This document shows, piece after piece, positions 22,007 to 35,400 of a stretch of 64,000 bases of DNA. How positions within the stretch are numbered: the stretch's first letter is position 1; each line of letters starts with the position of its first letter. Made by a program: the position numbers and the translations under genes. Source of the DNA: Rhabditoides inermis (Eukaryota > Nematoda > Chromadorea > Rhabditida > Rhabditidae); NCBI GenBank assembly GCA_963966185.1, contig CAWZYM010000086.1, forward strand, positions 227,001 to 291,000, given 5' to 3'. The notes under the pieces were generated by a model, which was not told where the DNA came from, did not search any database, and saw only the letters and a list, made by a program, of their open reading frames with translations.

Positions 22007-24919
22007 CGGGCATGATGGGAAAAAGGCCTGTACACTCAGTGAGTGTAGGCCCGAAAGGAGTTCTGAGTCACTTCGAGAAGCGTAAGATCACAGATCTTCT
22101 GCCCTCCCCGCACAGTGACGTCAGCCCTCGTGGGGTTCTGAATGTAAACGTAACTCTGCTCACCCTGAATGGCCGTCGGCTCCAGAGCGAGACAGTTCGC
22201 GACAAGTTTGACGTCGATGCCCTCCGTCAGCCATGTGTCTTCATTGAAGACGATACGATGTCGCAGTGAACCCTGTGTTCAGTGGAGGATAGCAGATACT
22301 CGTTTCATACTCTCAAACACGCCCGAAAAATGGTAACTTGGGCTGAGTGGATTCCGGCGGATTGTGTTTAATCACTGATTGGCAACCAGTGATACGGGAT
22401 TGTTATGTGCTCTCTTGTTAGGAGGCCAATGATGGTTTTCACTAGGGGTGGTATAGTTCTCAACCAATGCAACCAAACGAGTACTATCGCAACATAAGTT
22501 TATACCACAACAACTATGCGAAATACGTCACAACTACATTGCATCTAAAGATATGCAAACATATTAATCTCCTCCACTGTGGCGCCGCCTCCCGCTCGCC
22601 GCTCCCAGCTGATCGCCGTCTCGCTGTGCGCCGACTCCAATCGCGCGCCAGCATCTGCCCCTGACGCCATCGGAGCGCCGTCTGGAAGATTTCCGGATGA
22701 GTCTACTCAAGGTGCGCGATTCAATCCCACCTCATTCTGTTGTTTGTCCCGCCGGCGTGCGGTCGACCCTTCCGTTCTCAGAATCCCGTGATTCTGAAAT
22801 TGTCGTTGTTGCTTTCTGATCGTCTCCGTTGTTGACTGTAATCCCAGTGTTATCCCCCGACTACGGTCAATTGTTGTCTTGTATTCGCTAGTGTCCATCT
22901 AGCCCGTATCCTATATTCCCGTTCTCCATTTATTGCGTTTCTTTGTAAGTGTTCGATCGTTACTGTTGTAAATTATTCTATTGTTGTTACCACTGTTTTG
23001 CTACGGTGGACACGCGACGCGAACATGGCTCTCTATAAGGGACTACTGCATTCCGCCAGTATCCTGAACCCTACACGGGCAAAACCATGGAACGGGACCG
23101 ACCTTACTCGAGCATCGCTATCACCGAACAATGAGACAATACGAATTGGAGGGGGCGGGGCTAGAATTCGGAGCGTGTGGCGTCTCCGCGCAGGTGTGTG
23201 GAGAGTGTGAGGAAGACGAGGGTGGTCGAGTGGGCGAGGGAAGTGCCGGCTTCAGACAGGCGCCGGAGGGGAAGACAAATTCACGGCGCCGCGAATTCAC
23301 GGCAGAGGTCACATTGCTCGAATCGCAACTCACTCTTCGACCGATGGACTGGTCGCATCGGCGGTCGACGCTTTCGAGTGTCTAATCAGAATCAGCGAGT
23401 TAGCCCTTGTCTATGCTGTAGCTGCCGCACGCGGATGGTGGACACGCGACGCGGACATGGCTCTCTCGTTTCTAGTAGTCTCTTGGGTGCGCTCGGCGCT
23501 CGGCGCGCTTTCAGATTGCGAGAGTGTACCCACCCAGTGACCATGAGTGCGAGTGCGAGAGCCGCCATGAGAGTGGCGAGAACGGCGCAAACCGACGAGC
23601 GACCCGACTGCAATACAGCAATTCAGCTATGATGATTGTTTCACTTCCATTCATGATTCAATTTATCGCAAAGATGTGTGATTTATATGATCACATCTGT
23701 CTGTGTGATGTGATTGTGTGAAGATGGTTTTATGTGATACATAAGGTGTGGGTGCGGGTGTAGGTGCGGTCAGTGTCTTTGAAACAACTGTTATCTGTTT
23801 GATAGTCAGTCGCATTTTTTGAAGCATTATGAAAGTTGTGTAATCACCATCACTCAATCTCGCCGGGACCGAACTGATTCATGGTATGTGACTTACTCGA
23901 TCGCTTGTCAGCACCCACCGACCCCGGTGCTATCTTCTCTCGGGGTGCGAGGGTCGAGTCGAGGGTACGATAGTCGAGATGAGGCGTACTCTCAAACTCG
24001 ACCATCGAGTGACCCTCGAGTCGACCCTCGAACTACTGCTATTTTTTAGCGGCAAAATCTGTGACGTCATAATTAACACAAATAACTTTTTTAAGATGAA
24101 AATCACGGAATCTTTATCGCCATCATCTTGCGAGTCGAACGCACCGCGGCACAAGTTCGTAGGACAAAATTTAAATCGATGACCATAAACCCGGCGCACA
24201 TTTGTCGCTGCCAGCGGTTAGACTAAGAGGTGAATCGTCTTCTTTGTGTCGCAACAAAGCGCTAAAAACATCTTCAACGGTGTGGACTTTTAGAGCATGT
24301 CCTTGTTGGGCACAATGCACAACTTTTGGAGTTCTAGTGTGGTCTAGGCATCAAGCCTAAGCACGCTTATATCATATCTGATATCGTTTTTCACTGGTTA
24401 TCTGTAAGAAAAGTGCTACAAAGTTCGAGAGTCGAGTCGACCCAAAGTTCGATGGTCGAGAAAAACCCGGAAACGAGGATCGAGATTTTAGTCAAGACGA
24501 TCCTCGAACCCTCGAGAAAACCCTCGAGCCGTCTACCTCTGTACGCGTACACGAGTACAAGCGATCAAAGATAGAAGCTGACATATTGATTGGACAGAAT
24601 TACATAAATAAAATTTGCAAACCACATACACCAATCGATCTGCCATCGGGCTTGAGAGTCACACCCACCGTACTTGGCGCGCTTGCCGCCGGAGTAGACG
24701 GGAGCGATTCTGCTGCGGCGCCGACCCACCACGTACGTAATTGACCTGCAACAATATTGGGACTTAGGCATCGGTATTACACACACAGAAGAAATACAAT
24801 CGCGCGAAGATGAAAACAAGCGAGTGATTTAGCATTTCAAAAACACCGTAATCAAAGACGAAGAACACCGTAATCAAAGACGGGATTCACATTCAATTCC
24901 CATGGAGGCACGCGAATCC

Positions 24920-25591
24920 ATCCATAGCTACAAACTACAACATGGCATATCAGCGACTGAAAAATAAACACAGACAGCAATTTCATAAACGAGAACTATG
25001 GAAAGAATACGACAGAATATTTCAAGAGCAACTTGCAGCGGGCATAACCGAAATCGCGCCTACCACACGCCAGGAAAAACGTATTTAATGCCTCATCAGC
25101 CAGTTGTAAAACTAGGCTCTACTACCACCAAACTCCGCAAAGTATTCGACGCGTCAAGCAAAGCGCGCGGCGAACAGTCGCTGAACAACGCGCTGTTCCC
25201 CGGACCGACACTGCTACCTAGCCTATGTGGCACGCTACTTCGCACACGCCTACACAAAATTATGCTAACTGGAGACTAGCGTTCCGGCGCGCTGTCGCGC
25301 GCTGCCGCACTAGGTATACGAAAATAGAAAAATAGAAGAATAGTTTGCCTTGCATGTTTGATAGTTGATTTCTCTCTAATGACCCTTTCGATGTTACATA
25401 CACGCAAGGGTTGTATGTAGTTGAAGTGTTCAAGTTCTATTTTTTATATGTAGCTTGATTTTTGTCTTTTCTAACTATCTATCCTACTTATTTTCCCTTA
25501 TTTTATGTTTCACAGATGTACACCGCCCCATCTCTTTCTCCTCCACACTGTTCTGTCTACTTTCCATCCTATCTCCCTCCTTCTCCCCCTG

Positions 25592-25637
<46 letters not shown>

Positions 25638-25991
25638 TCGACACAGTTCTACTCTCCCCTATCTCTCTCTCTTCTCCCTCTCCCACTGTCTCGCTTTCTC
25701 TTTCTCTTTTTCTCTTTCTCTTTCAGTATTATATTCTCTAGAAACAGTGTTATATTCTCTATTGTCTACTGTCAACTTTCTAGAGACAATACTATGCTCT
25801 TGTTTGTCTACTGCATCTTTTTCTTCTACTGTGACATTAATTTTCTAGAGAAACTACTGTTTTCTTCTGTCTACTTTCACCTCTTGTCACCTCTCCCACT
25901 CTCACTCTCACATCTGCAGTAATCATTATCACTGCGACTTTCGAGAGACAGTTATGTCTACTCTCCCTTCTCTCTCCTTTTTTCTTTCTCC

Positions 25992-26032
<41 letters not shown>

Positions 26033-27334
26033 CTATTCTCTCTCTTGTAAACTTTCACGTCCCCGCTGCGGTGACAACAACTTTCTAGACACAGTAGACA
26101 GTACATACTATGGTACCTTCTGTCTACTTTTCTATTCTCACATCTGCAGTGGTCACTGCGACTTTCGAGAGACAGTTATGTTTAAAAAAAAACTTTTTTT
26201 AAACAGAAAGTACTACTCTCTTCTCTACTGTCTTCTCTCCCTACTGTCTACTCTCTCACGTTCTAAAAGTATAGTTTGACTGCCTGTGCTTGCCAAATGA
26301 TATGTAAGGTGAACTCGATTCTCACCTCACCTCACTTCCACTCGACACTGTACTGCATCGAAAAGCGGAATTTCAGGCTGAGTTAGTACAAGAGTACAAG
26401 TAATAACCTAGCCTATGTGGCACGCTACTTCGCACACGCCTACACAAAATTATGCTAACTGGAGACGTCGCTAAAGCTTTTTTTTTTTTTACAAATTCGG
26501 CTTCAGGAAAGCGAACGAGATTGCACACGATTCCTTTGGTTCAAGAACCCAATGCAATAGACCTTCTCAAATGACAACATTATTGAATACCGCATGCGCC
26601 GCCTACCATTTGGAATAAACGTATCACCGTTTATTCTCGCTCAATCAATCATTTACCACCTAGACACCATCGATAGCCCGCTCTCTGCCGAGCTCACTCG
26701 CAACCTATACGTAGATAACGCCATATTTGGAGCTAATACAGTAGATGAGGCAGTGCAGAATTACAAGGAATCAAAACGCATCTTTAACGAGATTAATTGC
26801 AATCTACGCGAATTTGCATGCAACGCGCGAGAAACATTACAGGCAATTCCGGAATACGACCGAGCGAAAAATGAGACACTGCAGAAAATGCTTGGATTGC
26901 AGTGGAATACCGCAATGGATACATATACTATCAACACCGCGCTGTCCGACGTACAAACACATACAAAGCGGGCCATCGTGTCCGCCGTTTCCGCCGTGTT
27001 TGACCCGTGCGGCATTGCTTCGCCACTCATGCTACGCGCAAAACTACTCATCCAACGGCTATGGCAAGAAGAGCACACATGGGACAAACCAATACAAGGC
27101 TTTGCTGAAACATGGCGCGAATTGCAACAACAAACAAGCATGCAACTTGAAATACCGCACACATCGCTAACATTCGATAAAAGTAATCACTACGAGCTCG
27201 CAACATTTGTCGATGCATCCAACAACGCTTACGGCACTGTCACGTATCTGCTAGAACGCACTCCATCAGCCGTACACACTCAACTGCTCTACGCTAAACA
27301 CCGATTAACACCTTTAACCAAACAGCCGCCATGA
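24920..27334 (+). pseudogene. BEL/Pao pol remnant, copy B
   Basis: The same two RT pieces as copy A (24920-25276 and 26467-27334), with the palm box YVDNAIF and the same frameshift. The CT-rich insert at 25277-26405 is flanked by the 61 bp duplication (25216-25276 and 26406-26466). Amino-acid differences from copy A are few (for example LWQ for FRQ after LLIQR). Confidence 0.9.
25277..26405. mobile_element. CT-rich insertion, copy B
   Basis: A 1,129 bp sister of 5646-6781 with the same flanking 61 bp direct duplication. Its (CT)n tracts are shorter than in copy A. Frames through the CT runs are not treated as genes. Confidence 0.7.
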
Positions 27335-28012
27335 GAGTGACGAGAACGGCGCAAACCGACGAGCGACCCGACTGCAACACAGCAATTCAGCTATGATGAT
27401 TGTTTCACTTCCATTAATGATTCAATTTATCGCTAAGATGTGTGATTTATATTATCACATCTGTCTGCGTGATGTAATTGCGCGCAGGCTGGCATGATGT
27501 CATGCTATCATACTCTATCATCACATGAAAGGTCACTCGTTTCGGGACCCAGCGAGCTCCAAGCGTTTCTCTCTCATTTCATTGTTTTGGGCTGATCTTT
27601 CGGGGTTGTTTGGGGCTGCCGAGCGATGTTCGGGCGTGTTCGGGCAAAGTTTGCCCTCAATAAGAGGTTTTGGGCCAAACGATTTCCCATTGAAAACGAG
27701 GCTGTTCGGGGCTTGTTTGGACCTTCTTTGGACCCCCGAACGATAGTTCAGGGTAAAAGTGCATCTAAGAAGACCCTTGTGTGAAGAAGGTTTTATGTAA
27801 TACATAAGGTGTGGGTGCGGGTGTAGGTGCGGTCAGTGTCTTTGAAACAACTGTTATCTATTTGATAGTCGCATTTTTTGAAGCATTATGAAAGTTGTGT
27901 AATCACCATCACTCAATCTCGCCGTGGCCGAACTGATTCATGGTATGTGACTTACTCGATCGCTTGTCAGCATCCACCCCCGTGCTATCTTCTCAAACAC
28001 GCCGTATCAATG

Positions 28013-28100
28013 ATGCGGTACGTAAGATCAATATGAGCGGCTGAATCACATTACTTTGTGAAAATTTTGAGAAGCGGCTTTTCTATCTACTGATAAGGGG
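28013..28100. other. Copy-B-specific ~90 bp segment
   Basis: Present between the composite end (CTATCTTCTC) and GAATAAGTAATC in copy B and absent from copy A (8363/8364). Either an insertion here or a deletion in A. No repeat structure was recognised. Confidence 0.5.
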
Positions 28101-28255
28101 TGAATAAGTAATCAAACGCAAAGCGTAATGGATTAAGGATTAGCCACGAAAACTATAGTGAGTAAACGTATCGGTGGTGTTCAAATTCGACTTCATTGCG
28201 AGAGGATTGAGATTCCTGAGCAAAACAATACGGGTCTCGAAACAATCGTATTTTT

Positions 28256-29200
28256 TTAAAGTTTTTTTTGATTCGTAGTGTTTTGCTGAGGACTGTGATG
28301 GTCTCGCTTCCTCTCATTCGGTTCACCACGATGTCTCACCATGGTGTGCGAGTCGGCGCCGCACGCATTGCAGCAGCATCGCACGCAGAGTATGCTGATG
28401 CCAGCCGCGAACGAGCACAGCACGATGAACACGCCGAACGACTGCCACGCGATCACGCCCCCCTCAAACGGATCATAGGGACTCGCCGAGCAACATATAC
28501 GTAATATGCACATAATATACATATCGTACCTATTTTACAATACATTTACATTTTATTATGATACGTAAACGTGGCGAACACTGAGCGGACCTCTCACCTC
28601 CTGCTGCAGAGCGTCATTGACGAGGTTGTTGATGGTGTCGCCGCTCACATCCACGTTGGAGAACACAACGTCCGAGAGCGCCTAGAAAGTGATGCATCAA
28701 CAGGCATCCAATGTTTTGATAGTAGTTCATACATATGATATCAATCATCTAAACAACACAAACATCTTGGTACCGGTCAAGTATAAAAGCTAGTGATGAC
28801 TGTGACAGAACCTTTGGACACCGAAACGTGTATAGAAGAGGTCAATCCTAGATACAATAACCTGTTTCTGGAAGATGCCGTCTCACCTTCATGGTCTTGT
28901 CGTCGAGCGGTTTGTAGATCCCCTTGGCCATGCCCTTCGACATGGAGATCCATCCGCTCAGTGTCGCCGCGTTCTCAGGAACGATCGAGTACGACTTGGG
29001 TATGGGACAGTTGGAGGAGCCGGCGGCGACTGAAAGCGAACATAAACATAATGATTCCCGAAGATGCATACACTGAATTTGTCTCGCTACCTGATGATAC
29101 CACGATTCTCTAAGTTCGACAGTTGTCCCATGTTTTCGGCACAGGCGTAAACAAACACTATACCTGCGACGCATGGCAGAGCTGTAGCGAGCGCGCGCAT
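28256..29200 (-). CDS. Gene B2: signal-peptide, single-TM protein with Cys-rich tail
   Basis: Minus-strand exons parallel A2: start ATG at 29200-29198 (MRALATALPCVA), an ectodomain exon (SNCPIPKSYSIVPENAA at its start), the ALSDVVFSNVDVSGD exon, then 28462 onward. The last exon reads GGVIAWQSFGVFIVLC as a membrane helix, then SILCVRCCCNACGADSHTM. A strong donor (ATG|GTGAGA) follows at 28340/28339, but I find no further exon before the retroelement composite. Read-through gives a basic tail ending at 28256. The helix-plus-CCC-N-CG pattern resembles the first TM and loop of prominin/CD133 proteins, so B2 could be the surviving 5' part of such a gene truncated by the composite. Membrane location is inferred. 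Confidence 0.55.
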
Positions 29201-29450
29201 CGCTGTGGACGTTTGCACAACTATTGCTTATCACATTGCACGCTCTTCCCAACCCGCCTCACCCCTAAACTCGCACCAAGTATGTGACGCATCCAACACT
29301 GATAACTTTATGTCGCGCACACAAAAATGCCATAAAATGTGAATGTGATGATATCATTATCCCGAAAGCATAGTGACATACATATCAATATTCAATGTGA
29401 ATCAACATGACAGTCGTGCAGGAGAGTTGCATGTGTGAGAAGGAACTTCG

Positions 29451-32400
29451 TCATGGGGTCGCAGATGTCCACACGTAGCATATCGGAGTCGCCGGTTTAC
29501 TGTAATTCATCAACCGATTTTGAGTCATCTCAGCATCGCTTGTCGTCAGCATCGTATCCAAGACGGGCATGTTTGGCACTGAAAACATACAGGTGTAGCG
29601 CGAAGGCACAGTCATTGTGAACGCACGGGCATGTTCTCTGACGCTGACAAATACGGGCACGGTGCTGCATGCGTGAGGACGGGCGAGGCAGTAGCCGAGC
29701 CGCGTGCCGCCTTGCAGATTGAACGCCTGCACACCTGCAAAACGGAGAGCGTGGAAAGAAAATGAAAGACGGATTCCTTAGCTCTTCGTGATGCCACACC
29801 TTTTTTTTCGCGCGATCGAGTTCACATTGATATACACCCTGACGAACTCTAATTAGAATGTGGGTGTTCGAGACGCGATAGATAACTGTGAAAGGAACAT
29901 CAAATGCTCGCCTCTGCTTGAGGCGTCTTTACCCACCCTCTGACACCTCTCTATCGCTCACATTATAGTTTATAGTGGACATCGTTCAGTGTATTGATTT
30001 GATGAGAAGGCCGAGTGACATGTTGGAGAGCGTAGAGGTGCGAGCAGATGTTCAGATCTATTCGATATCTTAAAACGCCAACAACGACTCACGGTTCGGA
30101 TTGTCCGTATTGTAGAACAGCGTCTTCAGCTGTCCGCACTTTGCAGAAATAGGCGTGGTCACACTGGCCCCGGCGCCTTGTTTGATCAGATAGATCCAGG
30201 TTGCGTGGTCTGTAGAGCGCGTGTGTTATAGTTAAATAGATATACTGTGTTGTGTTCTACTTGCAACTAACTGTGTTTAGGTACTTGATCTGTAACCTAA
30301 TCCGATACTGGATAATACAGTTTTCCACTACTGGATATTATGAAAAATGCAATTTGAAAACCAGTGTTAGAAGTTGAACTAGTAAAATGCTGGTGTTTAT
30401 AGTTAAAGTTAGCATGTCGGTCCGTCTAGCGTACCCGACGACAAGTGTCGGCGGGACTATACGACTAGAACAGTCCTACGTGCCAGTGGAAACCGCGCTA
30501 CTACCATAATACCAATGCTGCTACCATAAGAAACCATAAACCCATGTCTACCGTAACCCGATACCAATGCATCCACAGACAATCCCAAGACATATAGAGA
30601 AGAGAGTTTTACTATAGCATAGAGATATGTACACGACAACAATCGTACAACAACACAACGATATCACATAACGAGTCCAAGACTACAAGACGGGTACACC
30701 AAGATTACATCACGGTCGGTTCAAGACTACATCACGACCAAGAGTGAAGACTCAAGCGATGGCGGCAGCCAGAGCTTATATACTGCTATCTGATGTGCAG
30801 GCGATAAGATACTCAGCCGGATGGTAGAGTGCGGCGGGAGTTCGAGTGGGGGTTTCCAGTGCGGGTACGGTGTGTGCGATGGGGCGCGACACTCCTAGTC
30901 CAACAGAATACCCATTCTGTTACTCCTCCCTATCTCCAGTCGACGTGTCCTCACGGCGAAATCCGCGGCGTTGATCTTCTTCGCTTCTCGCAACGACTTC
31001 AGCTCCAGCGGGAAGCGCAACACAACGGCGCGAAAAAGTCCCTCCTTGGCCTGTCTGGTGGTGCCTGCAGCTCGTTCTCAGTCTTCTGCTGCTCGTTCTT
31101 AGTTTTCTTCTGCTCGTCTCTGGTCTTCTGCAGCTCGCCTCTGCCCTTCTGCTTCTCGCGGCAATGGTGGTGTCATGCGGCGGCGGCTCTTCGGCGTGGT
31201 TCGGAGTCTCGGGTAACAAAACGGCCCGTGTGTGGTGGCGACTCCGTGAATCCTGCCGGCGCCTTCAGCGTGATCGTTCGTGACCTAAACCAAGACAATG
31301 ATTATAGGCAGTAACGTAGCCTCCCCAACGGCATTGAGACAACCTTCTTGCCACGCTTACTGTTCATTACTTGTCATTTTTTTTCAACCTTCTTCAGCCG
31401 TGTTGATGACGGCGTCCTCGGAGTCTTCTCGGTTCGACCTGAACGAGAGGATGAAGTTATGGACAAGATGAGAGGTAAAATTGATACAATTCTTACCTGT
31501 AATTCCCACAACACACAACTTCCTGTCTAACTCACGACTTCCGTGGTCCTTCCACTTCGACGGCTGATCTCTGCCCGTCCCGACTGATCTCGAGTCTTTG
31601 TGGCTGATCTCGATCTTCAACGGCTGACATCGATCGGCTGTAGCTGACATCGATCTTCAACGGCTGACATCGATCTTCAACGGCTGAACTCGATCTTCTG
31701 CGACTGATCTCGCTCCTGTCATTCTTCTGGGGTCTCCTGGCGTGGAGCCTTGCTGTCTAGCCTCCCCATCTCCAAGTCATCGGTCCCATCTGGAGCCGAC
31801 AAGCCTTTGGTCCTTCTGACGTCTTCAGGGCGTCTCCCCTCATTCTTGATCTGGATCTTCTGCTTCCCGGCCTGAAAAGTATAATCATATCGAATAACTA
31901 GATAAACTTACTGATGGTTGCCCTTAGTGACACCCGTCAGCTGGTTCTCCTGACTCTCACCCATGTTGTGAGTGGATCCCCGCTCTTCACTCATAGTGAA
32001 TCTCGGCTTCTCAGCCGATGTCACGTTCACAATAGGGATCGTGTCCCATCCGATCCGCATAGCCTTTGCATCGTAGTCGATGCTCCACGGCGGCAGCTCG
32101 CGAAGACACGTGTTTCCCAAGATGATCTGGTAAGAGTGCGATCCCTTCGGCCTTTCCACCAAATCTGAGAAATACAGACGGACGGTCTGCTTCATCTGCC
32201 CGAAACACATCTCGACATCTGCGTATCCCTTTACGCTGACCGGTTCTCCGTTCACACCGGCTGCTTGTTTGAAGTCCGGGTCTTCCTTGAACGAAAACAC
32301 CCCAACGAGTGGTGCAATCGAAGTGTGGCAGATAGACACACACGCGCCCGTGTCGACTAGCGCCAGAAGGCGAATGGTGTTCACCTTGATCGGGATCTGG

Positions 32401-35400
32401 GAGTAGAAGTGGCTCTCCTTGGTTGCAGTCATCTTCTGTTTCATCTGGTTCTCCACGGTTGCTACCGTGTTCCCGCCGCTCCTCGGCTCCATGTTCATGA
32501 GCTGCGAGTTGTGCTTCATGAGTGCCGCGTAGGCCTCTTGCTGCTGGCTCAGCTGGTTCTCCAGCTCTTGAATGCGGCTTCCGTTCCCAGCTGCCATCAC
32601 TTGAGTGGCCGGCTGTTGCGCCTGCGACTGCATCAGTTGTACCGGCTGCATCGGCTGCATCGGCTGCATCGGCTGCATCGGCTGCATCGGCAGCATCTGG
32701 TAGTGCTGCTGCATCATCGACTGCCGTAGTTGAGGACAGTCAGCTTTGAAGTGCGGCCCGCCACAGTCATAACAACGAACGTTAGTTAGCTGGCGTCTCT
32801 CCTTCTTCGAGGGCGCTCCCTCACACCGGTTCATCCACTCCTCGATGCGATCCACGCGGGATTTCAGCTCGTTCCAGTCGTGTAGGGCGACACTGGGTTT
32901 CTCGCCCGCACACGGCTGCATCGCCTGAGTGGTGTAGACTGCTGCTTTCTTGCTGGTGGAGGGTTTCTCCTCGTCCCCCAGACTTCCTCCCTTCGAGTAG
33001 CTGGCAGAAATCCCAGCTGGTTCGTAGGCGTTCTCCACGTTCCGTGCAATTCTCATTGCTTCGGCGTAGTTCTCCGGCTTTGCGACCCTTACTTGGTAGC
33101 CGAGCTTCTTGTTCAGCTTTCTCATGAACTCCTCATGAAGACGAAGCTCTATGTGCTTGTCGGGCAATCCTTCGTAAGCCGTGTGAATCAGCTTCTTCAG
33201 CTCGTGTCCAAACTCCACGACTGACTGATCCTCGCTCTGAGTCAGCTCTTGCAGCGTTCGCTTGGCTCGATCTTTGTACGCATCGTCATTGAAGAAGTTC
33301 TTCAAGTGCTGCTCGATCTTCTCGAAGTCGTCCCTCTCGTCTTGAGTGAGTTCCTCGATCCTCTCGCGAGCCATCCCATCAAGATGCGTGATCAGCATTC
33401 GCGCTTTCTCCTTCGAGCTTCCATCGTCATTCGGCTTGATGTAGTTCCAAACATCCTCAAATCGGCGCAGAAACTGGAGAACTCGAGTGTCTCCAGTACC
33501 GGTAAATACGGGAATCTCGACTGACTTGTCAGCAGCACCGCATCCAATGACGTTGACGCGAGGTAGCTTCATCAGCGTCTTGTCATCATACCGAGTCATC
33601 TCGGCTCCGACCGGAGTGTGTGCTGTCGCACCATGCAGTTGAAGCTGGCCATGTGTCGACATCGCATCGTTGTGCTTTCTCGCCTTGTCCCTCTGCGTCT
33701 CGGGACTCGCTATCTCCTCTGGCGTCCTCAGCTGTTGAAGTACTGGCGTCGCTAGCGGCAGAAACTGCTGCTGCGTCCACTGGCCCGGCGCCCACTGCGT
33801 CCACTGGCCTGGCGCCCTCTGCGTCTCCTCTCGGCCCGCCATCAACGGTGGCGACACTGCCGCCATCTCCGGAGACATCTGCGGCACTTGGCACATTGTA
33901 GTCAGCGGAGATGCCAATGCTGGCGTCATTCGCTGCTGCTCCAGACCGTGCATGGTCTGCGTCTGGGACTGGGTAAGTGCCATCGTATGCGGCACACACT
34001 GCATCTGTGGCAGGGTAGTTCCCTGCTGTGCCCAAGCCCCGTTGGCTATCGCAGGAGTCTGCATCTGCTGGTAGATCATCTGCTGGTTGAGCTGCTGCCT
34101 CAGTAGTGGACAATGGCTGCGAAAGTGCTGCCCCTGACAGTTGAAGCACTTCACCGTGCTTTTCCTCAGCTTCCGGCTGGTCTGCGGCAGCTGCTGCTGC
34201 ATTTGCTGTGCCTGCTGGAGGCGCTGACTGTCAGCTTCAGCCTCTTCCTTCCGCTGCTTGTGCTCTCGATCGAGCCGCTCCATATTTATGAGGAACTTGG
34301 CGCAATCTGCCTGTGGGTGGTTCCCACTTCCACAGTAATTGCACTGCCTTGTCCACAGCTTGCTGATCTCGATCTCGTCTTCCAGCTCCCGAATGCGCTT
34401 GATGAGTGCCTGCATGTTGCACAACATCACATCGCGCTCTTCCTCCCATGAGGTGTGAGCGCCTTCATCTCGCTGCGTCGTTCGCAGCTCGGTCCTCTCG
34501 CCGTTTCTCGCGCTGGTTGTGTTTCCAACCGCGTCTTTCGAATTGAACATAAGATCTTTGGTCTCACCATTCCGACTTGCCATCGAGTCCTCCTTGCCGA
34601 TGTCCCCCCCTGCCCACGATTTGAGATGGACCAGACCAGTTCCCGCCATCTCCAGACCGCCTTGGATGTTTCCAAGTCGTAAAAGTAATAAGAGCAAGAC
34701 CTAATAAGATAATTCAAATTAGAGCACAGCTCGTCGGCCGCCTTACAAGCAGACCCCTAGCGAGATTGGAGAGGGAGAAAACTTGCCTTTCTGCCTGCGA
34801 GTCACCTGCAAAATATAAATTTAGAACAGGGTATTCCCACACATCACATCGCGTCCCGAATATTATCCCGTCGAACAATACGCGCGCGATTCAAAACGTA
34901 TAGACAGTCCATCCTTCCAGAGTTTAGTGGGGTATAACATTATCCAGTTATACACATCACATAACATCGGAGAGAATCGACCATGATCATCACGAAGATA
35001 TAATCAATTTCTAGCAATGAGAGTGGAAAGACAAAAGATAATATGACAAAACCACCGTATAATAAGAAAGAAAATGTCAGACACGGACCCGGAGTAGTCC
35101 TGGCTGATTGAAGTAGCTTACCCCCCACTTCTCACAGCTGCCTGACACCGTGTTGCGATCACTGGCCAGGTGATCTCCCGTCACACCCGTCGTCGGTGGA
35201 TAGCGTCGTCTCAGCTCGCCAGCACCCGTCGTCGGTGTGGTTCCGTCACACCCGTCGTTGGTGGATAGCGTCGTCTCATCTCGCCAGCACCCATCGTCGG
35301 TGTGGTTCCGTCACACCCATCGTCGGTGGATTATAAAAAAAAACGAAACTAATCTAAACAATTCATTAGATCATTGCACCATCACAAAAGGAAAGAAAAT

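Larger units (their letters stand above)
19906..27993. mobile_element. Composite of decayed retroelements, copy B
   Basis: Near-identical to 276-8363, with the same order and same lesions. Differences seen include a shorter (CT)n run, single-base indels in homopolymers, and a few substitutions. The LTR-like direct repeats are at about 23561-23940 and 27325-27993, and the palindrome-ended repeat is at about 23940-24540. Confidence 0.85.

Noticed and set aside
32409..32749. Plus-strand frames opposite the Gag gene
   Set aside because: Antisense frames over the Gln/Met/Pro repeats; no independent evidence.
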